A DNA stretch of 53,503 nucleotides from JBKDZL01 sp047971145 (lineage in GTDB: Bacteria > Bacillota_I > Bacilli_A > Erysipelotrichales > Erysipelotrichaceae), in NCBI GenBank assembly GCA_047971145.1, contig JBKDZL010000050.1, positions 1 to 53,503 of the forward strand, read 5' to 3'. The position numbers were made by a program, and so were the translations under genes. Position 1 is the first letter of the stretch. Every line of letters starts with the position of its first letter. Under the pieces are notes generated by a model, which saw nothing but the letters and a program-made list of their open reading frames with translations, was not told where the DNA came from and did no database searches. This document shows, one piece after another, positions 9,268 to 17,999 of this stretch.

Positions 9268-9790
9268 ATATTACTTCCTTTAGTTCATTATAACTGATAT
9301 TTAAAGCGTTGAGTTTTTTCAAAAGAGCTTTGGCATTATTATCGCCTAAATTATAGTGTCGAGATATTTGTTTTCTCAGTTCACTAGCATACTTATTAGC
9401 ACAAAGATTTAACTCAATTAAATCACTCATTATTAATGATCCTGCACTATCCTTAAAACTAATTAGGGTTTTTAGTGCTCTATCTAAATTGGCAAAATCA
9501 GCATGCTCAATTCCTACTTTATCTTTACTACGACAAGCATTAGCCGGTAAATAAGCATTTAAGCACTTAGGTATCGCCTCATTAATTCTCTTTCTAATGG
9601 AATTACCAGAGCTATCAGGATCAGTAAAAATTATCACACCTACCTCTTGATTACGTTTTTTAATCTCGTCGATTATTTCTTTAGAGAGGTAATAACCATT
9701 AGTTTCAATTGTCTGAACATTATAATATTTCTTAAGATTAGCAGTATCACTTTTTCCCTCTACCACCAACCATTCTTTAATATTTATCAT
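9260..9790 (-). CDS. rnmV: Ribonuclease M5
   Basis: A 176-residue Toprim-domain nuclease that trims the 5S rRNA precursor with the help of ribosomal protein L18. The Toprim glutamate is in V-V-E-G-K-S-D and the paired aspartates in F-T-D-P-D-S-S-G. Its ATG overlaps the TGA of the upstream 3D-domain gene, and its end overlaps rsmA, showing a tightly packed operon. Confidence 0.93.
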   Translation of the reverse strand: MINIKEWLVVEGKSDTANLKKYYNVQTIETNGYYLSKEIIDEIKKRNQEVGVIIFTDPDSSGNSIRKRINEAIPKCLNAYLPANACRSKDKVGIEHADFANLDRALKTLISFKDSAGSLIMSDLIELNLCANKYASELRKQISRHYNLGDNNAKALLKKLNALNISYNELKEVIYG

Positions 9791-10656
9791 GGTAAAGTAT
9801 TAATATCTGGTAAACTACATGATCTAGTACCAGCTCCGCTCAAAGCTCTATTTCCAAAGGCCACTACTTCTACTAAAGCATAAGCATTGCCTCCAGAAGC
9901 ATATTTAATTGTACTATTATAAGTACGCTCATCACCAATATAAAAATCAAGACGATTCTCTTTAATAGCTCCCCCTCTATCTAATACTACTGCATAAAAA
10001 GGCTTACCTGCTTTAATACTTAAGCCTTGTAAGGAATGCTCACTAAATTTTAAGACGGTGCATAAAGGTAAAGCCGGATCGGAAGCCACAATATAATAAC
10101 CCTCAAAAGTTAAACCAGCTTGCCAATTACCATCATGCTGTCTAATACCTTGATTAATATCAGCCGAAATTCCCACTGAAAAATTACCCACACCCGAGTT
10201 TTCTCCAGTACAACCAACACAATTAACACCATAACGAGATAAATGAGCAGTAAAAAAAGAGCCGACCTCAACATTTGCCCCCTGTAAATAATAATTAGGT
10301 TTCATCGCAATATAACTCTCAAAAGCACCTAAATAACTATACTCTATAATACTATCAAAAAACGGATCATAAACTACTTGATAATTAGTTTTATCATAAC
10401 CCGGCTCGCCACCACCAATATACTTACTAATCCAGCGATACTCACCCGCAGATAAATTATTATTCACCTTGGTAATAGTATCTGGTTGTGTTGTTAAATG
10501 GTATTTGCTGATAACCACAGACTGATTTTCTAACAAAAAAGCATTATTAACTCTTAAGGCCAGACTACTTAATCCAAAAACACTAGGGTATTTGCCCAAA
10601 ATATATATGATAGAAAAAATCAACCAAAAAATAATATACTTTCTATATTTTAACAT
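9787..10656 (-). CDS. 3D-domain cell-wall protein (YabE/Rpf-like position)
   Basis: The ATG at 10654-10656 is chosen because CAGGAG lies nine bases before it; earlier in-frame starts lack a site and overlap tatD deeply. The 289-residue protein has an N-terminal membrane helix (about residues 5-25), a middle region without recognisable motif, and a C-terminal 3D domain (about 190-280) with the conserved aspartates in S-D-P, V-L-D-R-G-G and R-L-D-F-Y. That domain is an MltA/Rpf-like double-psi barrel acting on peptidoglycan. In Bacillus the same slot between tatD and rnmV is held by YabE. DUF348/G5 repeats of YabE are not evident. It ends with TGA directly followed by TAA. Confidence 0.8.
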   Translation of the reverse strand: MLKYRKYIIFWLIFSIIYILGKYPSVFGLSSLALRVNNAFLLENQSVVISKYHLTTQPDTITKVNNNLSAGEYRWISKYIGGGEPGYDKTNYQVVYDPFFDSIIEYSYLGAFESYIAMKPNYYLQGANVEVGSFFTAHLSRYGVNCVGCTGENSGVGNFSVGISADINQGIRQHDGNWQAGLTFEGYYIVASDPALPLCTVLKFSEHSLQGLSIKAGKPFYAVVLDRGGAIKENRLDFYIGDERTYNSTIKYASGGNAYALVEVVAFGNRALSGAGTRSCSLPDINTLP

Positions 10657-11410
10657 TAAATAACTCCTGATAATTACCAGCAATAGCCTTTTGAACTTCA
10701 ACTACATCTACTGCTTTAATAGCAGCAATTTTATCCACAACATATTTAACATAAGCTGGATTATTCTTTTTACCCCTAAAAGGAGTAGGAGTCAAATAAG
10801 GGCTATCAGTTTCACTCAACAATCTACTCAAAGGTATTGACTCTGCCACAGCCACACTAAAACGAGCATTTTTAAAAGTAAGTGGGCCAGCTAATGAAAT
10901 ATAATAACCCAACTGACAAAAACGCTGTGCCATTTCTGCTGAACCTGAGAAACAATGAATTATTCCTCGATGATTTTTATCATATTTGCTCAAAATATTA
11001 TAAGTATCTTCCATGGCATCTCTGCTGTGAATTATCACAGGTAAATCATATTTATTAGCTATTGCTATTTGTTTAATAAAGAGCTCTTTTTGCTGGTTGA
11101 TATTATCCTTAGTCCAATAATAATCTAAGCCAATCTCACCTACCGCAATTATTTCAGCTTTTTGACACCGCTCATTAAGATAATCTATATCATCATCACT
11201 ATACAAACTAGCACACTCGGGATGAAGACCATAAGCTAAATCCACTCTAATTAAATTATTATCTTTAAAACTAAGTCCCCATGTTAAATCTTCAGGACTT
11301 AAACAGATATTTAAAATTGTCCCAACATTATTATTAGCACACATTTCTAACATCGCTTGTTTATCTTCTTTAAACTCACTCAAATGAGCATGACTATCAA
11401 TATATTTCAT
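10643..11410 (-). CDS. tatD: TatD-family metal-dependent hydrolase
   Basis: A 255-residue TIM-barrel DNase/deoxyesterase. The start at ATG 11408-11410 places the metal motif D-S-H-A-H-L at residues 4-9. Further metal ligands appear in G-E-I-G-L-D-Y-Y (about residue 92), in I-I-H-S-R-D-A and in I-I-H-C-F-S-G, and S-E-T-D-S-P-Y-L ends the site. It begins two bases after the mnmE stop and overlaps the following 3D-domain gene by 14 bases. Confidence 0.95.
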   Translation of the reverse strand: MKYIDSHAHLSEFKEDKQAMLEMCANNNVGTILNICLSPEDLTWGLSFKDNNLIRVDLAYGLHPECASLYSDDDIDYLNERCQKAEIIAVGEIGLDYYWTKDNINQQKELFIKQIAIANKYDLPVIIHSRDAMEDTYNILSKYDKNHRGIIHCFSGSAEMAQRFCQLGYYISLAGPLTFKNARFSVAVAESIPLSRLLSETDSPYLTPTPFRGKKNNPAYVKYVVDKIAAIKAVDVVEVQKAIAGNYQELFNVKI

Positions 11411-11411
11411 C

Positions 11412-12722
11412 CTACTTACCCAAACAGAAGCTACTAAAGAGCGAGTCCAATAAATCACTGCGATGATACTGACCTACTATATCGCTTATTTGCTGATAAG
11501 CAGATTGAAGATCAATCGCAATTAATTCCAACTCTTGATAGTCCTCGAGGGCAGCTAGAGTGTTAGTTAAACTTTGATGCGCCTGTCTCATTAAGCCTAT
11601 TTGTCTGGCACTTTGTAAAATTTCTTGGGGTTTAATCTCTTCAATTTTAATTAATTCTTTAATTTTATCAATTAGAGGACTAATATCATTATGCAGAGCA
11701 CTAATGTTAATACCATTGGTTGTGTTATTTAAATCAGCTTTATTATTGACAACAATATGCATTTTATCATCAAGTAAAGCTTGCCACTTATCTAAATTCT
11801 TCTCAGTACCATCTAATACTAAAATAACAAGATCTGCCCTCTTTATAGCTTGCTTGCTTTTAGCTATTCCCATTTGTTCTATTTCATCATTAGTTTCTCT
11901 TAAACCGGCAGTATCTAATAACTTTAAGCTAATTTCATTGATAATAACTTCTCCCTCAACAATATCTCGAGTAGTTCCTGCAACACTGGATACCAAAGCC
12001 TTATTTTCTTCTAATAAAGCATTTAATAAGCTGGACTTACCAACATTGGGCTCGCCAATAATAGCTGTAGTAATACCCTCTTTAATCAGTAAGCTTTGCT
12101 CACTTTTCTTAATAATATCACTAATATCACTAAGCCAAGCTTTAACCCTAGGCTTAATTATTTCATCAGTTAATTGTTCAACATCATCATACTCGGGATA
12201 GTCAATATTGACTTCAATATTGGCTATTGTCTTAAGTAATGAGCTTCTTAATTTTTCTATTAATTTAAGTGTTGAGCCCATTACTGAGTTGATGGCCATA
12301 TTAGCATTATATTTATTATTAGCTGCGATTAAATCTTTAATACCCTCAGCTTGACTTAAGTCTATTCTTTTATTTAAGTAAGCTCGCTGTGTAAACTCTC
12401 CTCGCTGGGCACTACGAGCACCCTGAGCAATTAAAAGACTGACAACTTTGTTTGCCACATAACTACTACCATGAATATTGATTTCTATCATGTCCTCAGT
12501 TGTATAGCTTAAGGGCGCTTTAAAGAAGCTAATCATTACCTCATCAATCACCTCATCATTGTCGATAATGTAATTATGTTTGATGGTGTGACTAGGCTGA
12601 TTTAATATTTTTCTTTTGACAACTCTATCAGTTATTTCTTTAGCTTGAGCACCGCTGAGTCTAATAATAGCGATTGCTTGATTAACTCCACCAGCAAGTG
12701 CAACAATAGTATCATTCAACAT
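11412..12722 (-). CDS. mnmE: tRNA uridine-5-carboxymethylaminomethyl(34) GTPase
   Basis: MnmE with MnmG modifies the wobble uridine of certain tRNAs. The protein from ATG 12720-12722 is 436 residues and begins with the M-x-N-D-T-I-V-A-L-A start typical of the family. It has the N-terminal folate-binding domain with G-E-F-T-Q-R-A-Y, a GTPase insert with G-E-P-N-V-G-K-S-S and D-T-A-G-L-R, and the C-terminal F-C-L-G-K tail holding the conserved Cys. A TATAAT box lies only eight bases before the ATG, so the message is probably leaderless. It heads the minus-strand housekeeping run. Confidence 0.96.
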   Translation of the reverse strand: MLNDTIVALAGGVNQAIAIIRLSGAQAKEITDRVVKRKILNQPSHTIKHNYIIDNDEVIDEVMISFFKAPLSYTTEDMIEINIHGSSYVANKVVSLLIAQGARSAQRGEFTQRAYLNKRIDLSQAEGIKDLIAANNKYNANMAINSVMGSTLKLIEKLRSSLLKTIANIEVNIDYPEYDDVEQLTDEIIKPRVKAWLSDISDIIKKSEQSLLIKEGITTAIIGEPNVGKSSLLNALLEENKALVSSVAGTTRDIVEGEVIINEISLKLLDTAGLRETNDEIEQMGIAKSKQAIKRADLVILVLDGTEKNLDKWQALLDDKMHIVVNNKADLNNTTNGINISALHNDISPLIDKIKELIKIEEIKPQEILQSARQIGLMRQAHQSLTNTLAALEDYQELELIAIDLQSAYQQISDIVGQYHRSDLLDSLFSSFCLGK

Positions 12723-12729
12723 ATATAAT

Positions 12730-12757
12730 ATTATACGCAATTATTGATAATAATCAA
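12730..12757 (-). promoter_or_regulatory. mnmE promoter giving a leaderless start
   Basis: TTGATT (12752-12757) and TATAAT (12730-12735) are spaced by 16 bases on the minus strand. The A of the mnmE ATG is eight bases past the -10 box, where transcription would begin, and no ribosome site exists before the ATG. Confidence 0.6.
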
Positions 12758-12775
12758 AACATCTTAATTTTAATG

Positions 12776-12784
12776 TGCTATAAT
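12776..12784 (+). promoter_or_regulatory. Extended -10 promoter for the ABC transporter pair
   Basis: TGCTATAAT is an extended -10 box 25 bases before the ATG of the ABC ATPase gene. It is divergent from, and close to, the mnmE promoter. The same TGCTATAAT core recurs before the TauE-like gene at 44313. Confidence 0.6.
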
Positions 12785-12808
12785 TTACTTGTTGTTAAGG
12801 AGGATTTT

Positions 12809-13510
12809 ATGAGTTTCATTAAATTCACTGGTGTCCAAAAAAAATATCAAGTTGGTGAGGTAGAAATTAAAGCTCTAAATGGAGTTGATTTTGAAATCAA
12901 CAAAGGAGAATTAGTTATTATTGCTGGGGCCAGTGGTGCTGGCAAATCGACAATTCTAAATTTGCTAGGAGGAATGGATAAGTGCAGTTATGGTGATATT
13001 TCTGTCGATGGTAATTTAGTTAGTCAATATAACATCAAAGAATTAACCCTTTATCGTCGTCATGATATTGGTTTTGTTTTTCAATTTTATAATTTAATGC
13101 AAAATTTAACCGCTTTAGAAAATGTTGAATTAGCAGTCCAAATATGTCATAGCCCCTTAGATCCTAAAGAAATAATAGAAGCAGTAGGGCTAACTGATAG
13201 AGCTAATAACTTCCCTGCTCAATTATCAGGTGGTGAGCAACAAAGAGTAGCCATTGCTCGAGCTTTAGCTAAAAATCCCAAGCTTTTATTATGTGATGAA
13301 CCAACTGGAGCTTTAGATTATAAAACAGGAAAAGCAATTTTAAAACTGCTGCAACAAATGTGTCAAAAACTCAATATGACAATAGTCATTATTACTCACA
13401 ATCTAGCCTTATGTGAGATGGGTAATAGAGTGATCAAAGTCAGAAATGGTGTAGTAGAGTCTAATACTATTAACAACACAACTAAATCAATAGACGAGAT
13501 TGAATGGTAA
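12809..13510 (+). CDS. ABC transporter ATP-binding protein (MacB/LolD type)
   Basis: The start at ATG 12809 follows AAGGAGG by six bases; upstream in-frame starts have no site. The 233-residue ATPase has a full Walker A (G-A-S-G-A-G-K-S-T), Q loop, signature L-S-G-G-E-Q-Q-R, Walker B L-L-L-C-D-E-P and the switch His. Its sequence type is the one that pairs with FtsX-fold permeases, and the permease gene begins one base after its stop. The pair probably powers export of, or mechanical work on, an envelope substrate that cannot be named. Confidence 0.93.
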   Translation: MSFIKFTGVQKKYQVGEVEIKALNGVDFEINKGELVIIAGASGAGKSTILNLLGGMDKCSYGDISVDGNLVSQYNIKELTLYRRHDIGFVFQFYNLMQNLTALENVELAVQICHSPLDPKEIIEAVGLTDRANNFPAQLSGGEQQRVAIARALAKNPKLLLCDEPTGALDYKTGKAILKLLQQMCQKLNMTIVIITHNLALCEMGNRVIKVRNGVVESNTINNTTKSIDEIEW

Positions 13511-13511
13511 A

Positions 13512-16500
13512 ATGAATAAACTGATATTAAAAGATCTTTTAAAAGAAATCAAAAATAGTCTAGGTAAATTTATTTCCTTATTATTAATAAGCTTTGTGGG
13601 AGTAGCTTTCTTTGTTGGTATCCAAGCAACACCACCATTTATGAAAAACTCTGCGGATGCCACTTACCAAAACTCCAATATTGCTGATATAAAAATAGTC
13701 TCATCATTAGCTCTACAACAAGAAGACTTAGAAGCCTTAGAAAAAATTGATGAGGTAGAATCAATCGAACTAAGATATGAATACGATTTACTATCTGATA
13801 TCAATAACCAATCATATGTCTTTAAAGTCGCAAGTTATCAAGATTCTTATCAACTAAATAAACTTAGACTACTAGAGGGTAAGCTGCCAACCCTACCAAA
13901 TCAGGCAGTACTAATAACTGATAAATGGATAAAACCTATTGTTGAAATTGGTGAGACCATCAAACTAACCAATGCTGACAATAGTGAAATAAATGATGTT
14001 TTAAATAATAATGAGGTTACAATAGTCGGAATTGCAGAGCATGATACTGTTATTACTACTGCTAATGAAACCAGTACTATTGGCAGTGGTTTTGTAGATT
14101 TTTATATGTATATGCCTGAGGAAAACTTTAACTTAGATGTTTATAGCTCTGCCTATATCAAAACTAAAAACCCTGATAATTTTCAAAGTTACAGCACTCA
14201 ATATGAAGATTATATCCATGATGTTATTGCTGAAATCAAACCAATTGCCAAACAACAAGAACTATGGCGCCAGCAACAACTAATTAGTGATGCTACTGAA
14301 CAATTAACAGAAGCAAAGCAAACTTATCAAGAAAATCTTGATAAATTTAATAATGAAATAGAAACAGCAAAAACACAATTACAACAAGCACAAACCAACT
14401 TAGATAATGCTTATCAAGATTATCAAAAAGAAAAAACCACTGTTTATCAACAACTAAAAAGTGCCCAAGAACAAATCAATGCAGGCTGGAGTAACTATCA
14501 GAAACAACTAGAACTTTTTAATTTAGAAAAAGCTAATGCTGAAGCCCAAATAAGTGAGCTACAAATTATTATTGACTCCTTTGGAGGCATTAGCATCGAA
14601 GACTTACTAATTGCCACTGGTAATGATAATGATACTGCCATGCAACTTGGAGGAAGTATTGCCTTTGAATTAGCTCAAGGTAACATCACCCAAGCAGAAG
14701 CAATGAGCGATGCCAATTATCAATATTATTTATATGTAGTTACCAGTAGTACCATTGATACTATAACTAATCAATTATTACAGGCAGAAAATGAATTGGC
14801 TAATGCTAAAGTGCAACTAGAAGCCAAACAAATTGAAATTGACCACAACAAAGCTTTAGCCGATGCCAACTTCAAAGCTGCCCTACAAAAATTGCAAGTC
14901 GGACAAAAAGAAATAACTGATGGTTATGTAACACTACATGATAAAGAAGCTGAAGGCAAAGCTAAGTTAATGGAAGCTCAAATAGAAATTGATGAAGCCA
15001 ACTCTAAGATTAATGAAATAGAAAAAGCTAAGTGGTACATCCTAGATCGTGATATGTTTCTTTTAGGTTATGCTGACTTTGGAGCTAGTGCTAATCAAAT
15101 GCAGACAATAGCTAATATCTTTCCTTTATTTTTTATTTTAGTTGCGATTTTAGTTTGCTTAACTAGTATGACTCGAATGGTAGAAGAAAATCGTCAAGCC
15201 TTAGGTAGTATGAAGGCTTTAGGTTACTCTCGCTATGCTATTATGAATAAATACTTATTGTATGCCTTTATTGCTAGTTTTATTGGCTCTATAACTGGTT
15301 GTATTGTTGGTATTTTATTATTTCCAACTGTCATTTATAACGCTTGGCTTAATAGTGCTAGTTTAGGGCCAATGGTAGCCAATTCTCAACTACCTTTAAT
15401 GGTCTTGGCTAGTAGCTTATTAATTATAGTTATTCTAATAACGACTGCTTGTGCTGCTTATCAATCTTTAAAGGAAACTCCTGCCAACTTACTAAGGCCT
15501 AAAGCACCTAAAATAGGTAAGAAAATATTATTAGAAAGAATTAGTTTTATTTGGAAACACTTTTCTTTTTCTAACAAAATAACCGCTCGTAATATTTTTA
15601 GATATAAAAAACGCTTTATGATGATTATTGTCGGTATCGCTGGCTCTACTGCCTTATTAGTTGTCGGTTTTGGTTTGCTAGATTCACTCAATAAGATTGA
15701 GCCAACACAATACCAAGAATTAATCAGATATGATGCGACATTAATGATTGACCAAAAACAATCAGACACCAAAGAAATATATAAATACTTAGATACCAAC
15801 AGCAATATTAATAACTATATGCTAGGAAGAAGTGAAACTGGTAGTCTTATTATTAATAATAATGAAAATAATAGTGATATTAGTATTATTATCCCTGATG
15901 ATTTGAATGAATTTTCTAATTATAACTTACTTTTAGACTATCAAAGTGCTCAACCAATAGACACCACTATCAAAGGTGTTATTATCAGTGAGAACTTTGC
16001 CAAAAGAAATAATCTGAGCGTTGGCCAGAGAGTTATTCTAAGAAATAATGACTATAATGAGGCAGAAACTACTGTTGCGGCGATTAATAAAAACTATGTT
16101 TATGATTATCTTTATATTGATGAGGACTACTATAATGAGTTGTTTAATACCCATACCCTCAACAATACTATTTTTGTTGATTTGATTAATAGTAATCCGG
16201 AAACCAATTATACTTTGTTTGAAGATCTAGCCAGCTATGATGCGATTATTAATATTAGAAACTTTATTTTAGAGCAAAATATGATTACTAATGTTTTAGG
16301 TAGTTTAGATCTTATTATGTTAATCATTATTATTTGTTCTGCTTTATTAGCCTTTGTAGTTTTATATAATCTGGGTTCTGTAAACATTAGTGAGCGAACT
16401 CGAGAAATTGCTACTTTAAAAGTCTTAGGCTTCAAAGAGCGAGAAGTGAGAAGTTATATCAATAAAGAGAGTTATCTACTGAGCTTTTTAGGCTCATTGG

Positions 16501-16706
16501 TTGGTTTATTATTAGGATATTTTCTTCATAATTTTATTATGAGCTCTTTGGATCATCCTTTAATTTTATTTCCAAAATTTATTAGTCCTGTATCTTATCT
16601 ACTCGCAATCATCATCACTTTTGTCTTTACTATAATTATTAATTTTATTATGGGCTTTGTCCTTAAGAAAATTGATATGATTGAATCTTTAAAATCTATT
16701 GAATAA
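13512..16706 (+). CDS. Large FtsX-type ABC permease with coiled-coil extracellular region
   Basis: The ATG at 13512 is one base after the ATPase stop, so translation is likely coupled. The 1064-residue protein has a first membrane helix near residue 20, an outside region with a long Gln/Lys/Glu/Ala-rich stretch (about 245-325 and 420-505) that looks like a two-part coiled coil, then two FtsX-type helix bundles (about 530-660 and 930-1060) separated by another outside domain. Such proteins occur in many Bacillota and are thought to work like MacB, moving outside parts by ATP use inside. Substrate unknown. No tandem gene for a membrane-fusion partner is present. Confidence 0.88.
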   Translation: MNKLILKDLLKEIKNSLGKFISLLLISFVGVAFFVGIQATPPFMKNSADATYQNSNIADIKIVSSLALQQEDLEALEKIDEVESIELRYEYDLLSDINNQSYVFKVASYQDSYQLNKLRLLEGKLPTLPNQAVLITDKWIKPIVEIGETIKLTNADNSEINDVLNNNEVTIVGIAEHDTVITTANETSTIGSGFVDFYMYMPEENFNLDVYSSAYIKTKNPDNFQSYSTQYEDYIHDVIAEIKPIAKQQELWRQQQLISDATEQLTEAKQTYQENLDKFNNEIETAKTQLQQAQTNLDNAYQDYQKEKTTVYQQLKSAQEQINAGWSNYQKQLELFNLEKANAEAQISELQIIIDSFGGISIEDLLIATGNDNDTAMQLGGSIAFELAQGNITQAEAMSDANYQYYLYVVTSSTIDTITNQLLQAENELANAKVQLEAKQIEIDHNKALADANFKAALQKLQVGQKEITDGYVTLHDKEAEGKAKLMEAQIEIDEANSKINEIEKAKWYILDRDMFLLGYADFGASANQMQTIANIFPLFFILVAILVCLTSMTRMVEENRQALGSMKALGYSRYAIMNKYLLYAFIASFIGSITGCIVGILLFPTVIYNAWLNSASLGPMVANSQLPLMVLASSLLIIVILITTACAAYQSLKETPANLLRPKAPKIGKKILLERISFIWKHFSFSNKITARNIFRYKKRFMMIIVGIAGSTALLVVGFGLLDSLNKIEPTQYQELIRYDATLMIDQKQSDTKEIYKYLDTNSNINNYMLGRSETGSLIINNNENNSDISIIIPDDLNEFSNYNLLLDYQSAQPIDTTIKGVIISENFAKRNNLSVGQRVILRNNDYNEAETTVAAINKNYVYDYLYIDEDYYNELFNTHTLNNTIFVDLINSNPETNYTLFEDLASYDAIINIRNFILEQNMITNVLGSLDLIMLIIIICSALLAFVVLYNLGSVNISERTREIATLKVLGFKEREVRSYINKESYLLSFLGSLVGLLLGYFLHNFIMSSLDHPLILFPKFISPVSYLLAIIITFVFTIIINFIMGFVLKKIDMIESLKSIE

Positions 16707-16710
16707 AAAT

Positions 16711-16731
16711 AAAGCCCTATAACAGGGCTTT
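16711..16731. terminator. Bidirectional terminator between ABC permease and purD
   Basis: AAAGCCC and GGGCTTT pair around a seven-base loop, with T-rich sequence on the right for plus-strand transcripts and A-rich sequence on the left, which serves the convergent purine operon. Confidence 0.85.
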
Positions 16732-16749
16732 TATTATGAAAGATTGTAA

Positions 16750-17991
16750 TTATTTTAAAATCGCCTTATTGGCAATATCACGACGATAAAATAATTTGTC
16801 ATTGGCTATTTTCTTAACCTTTTGATAAGCAGCTTCTTGGGCAGCTTTTAATGTGTCACCTTTTCCTAACACTAACAATACCCTACCACCATTACTTACT
16901 ATATAATTATCTTTAATCAAGGTTCCCATATGATAAATATCACTTAGTCCAGCTAGATTTAAAGGAATCTCTTTGTGATAATTGCCAGGATAGCCAACAG
17001 ATGCCAATACGACACCTACTGTTTTAAAATTGTGCCATTGTAGATTTATTTCTTGATCATTTAATAAATCTAGTATTACTTGAAGAAAATCAGATTTTAA
17101 TCTAGGTAGTACTACCTCGGTTTCGGGATCACCAAATCTGGCATTAAATTCAATTACTTTAGCTCCTTGTTTTGTAATAATTAAACCACCATATAATAAA
17201 CCAACAAAGTCTCTATTTTCACTTACCATAGCCTTGGCAGTGGGAATCATCACCTCGTTAATGGCTTGATTGATAATTTCATCACTAATAAAACTAACAT
17301 CGCTATAAGCTCCCATACCACCGGTATTTGGACCCTGATCATTATCAAAAGCTCTTTTATGGTCTTGTGAAATTACTAAAGGATATACCTTTTCTTTATT
17401 CACAAAAGCCATTAAAGAAAATTCTTCTCCCTCTAAGTATTCTTCTATAATCACGCTATTATCACCAAAAACTTTATTTAATAACATATCCTCTAAGGCC
17501 TTTAGGGCTTCACTATAAGTGCTCGCAACTACCACTCCTTTACCAAAAGCTAGACCATCATATTTAATAACAATGGGCAAATCACAATTATCTAAATATT
17601 CTTTTGCTTTAATAAAGTCTGAAAATACTTGATATTTAGCTGTCGGAATGTGATATTTAATCATTAGTTCTTTGGCGAATTCTTTCGAACCTTCAATAAT
17701 CGCAGCTTTTTTATTAGGACCAAAAGCTTTAATGTTATATTTAGCTAAATCATCAATTAAACCATTTAATAACACTTGCTCAGGACCAACTATCACTAAA
17801 TCAATATTGTTATTAAGACAATAATCGACAATTAATTGGTTATTATTAATATCTAAATTAACTAAAGTAGCTAACTCAGCAATACCAGCATTACCTGGTG
17901 CACAATATAAATGAGTAGCTAAAGGAGATTTACTCAGGGCTAAAACTATTGCGTGCTCTCGACCGCCACTACCAATTACTAATATTTTCAT
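16750..17991 (-). CDS. purD: Phosphoribosylamine-glycine ligase
   Basis: GAR synthetase, step 2 of purine synthesis, ATP-grasp fold, 413 residues. The N-terminal I-G-S-G-G-R-E-H-A motif and the G-P-N-T-G-G-M-G-A-Y and E-F-N-A-R-F-G-D-P-E-T-E metal-binding segments are all present. It is the last gene of the operon and is followed by a terminator 19 bases on. Confidence 0.97.
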   Translation of the reverse strand: MKILVIGSGGREHAIVLALSKSPLATHLYCAPGNAGIAELATLVNLDINNNQLIVDYCLNNNIDLVIVGPEQVLLNGLIDDLAKYNIKAFGPNKKAAIIEGSKEFAKELMIKYHIPTAKYQVFSDFIKAKEYLDNCDLPIVIKYDGLAFGKGVVVASTYSEALKALEDMLLNKVFGDNSVIIEEYLEGEEFSLMAFVNKEKVYPLVISQDHKRAFDNDQGPNTGGMGAYSDVSFISDEIINQAINEVMIPTAKAMVSENRDFVGLLYGGLIITKQGAKVIEFNARFGDPETEVVLPRLKSDFLQVILDLLNDQEINLQWHNFKTVGVVLASVGYPGNYHKEIPLNLAGLSDIYHMGTLIKDNYIVSNGGRVLLVLGKGDTLKAAQEAAYQKVKKIANDKLFYRRDIANKAILK

Positions 17992-17999
17992 ATTACCTC

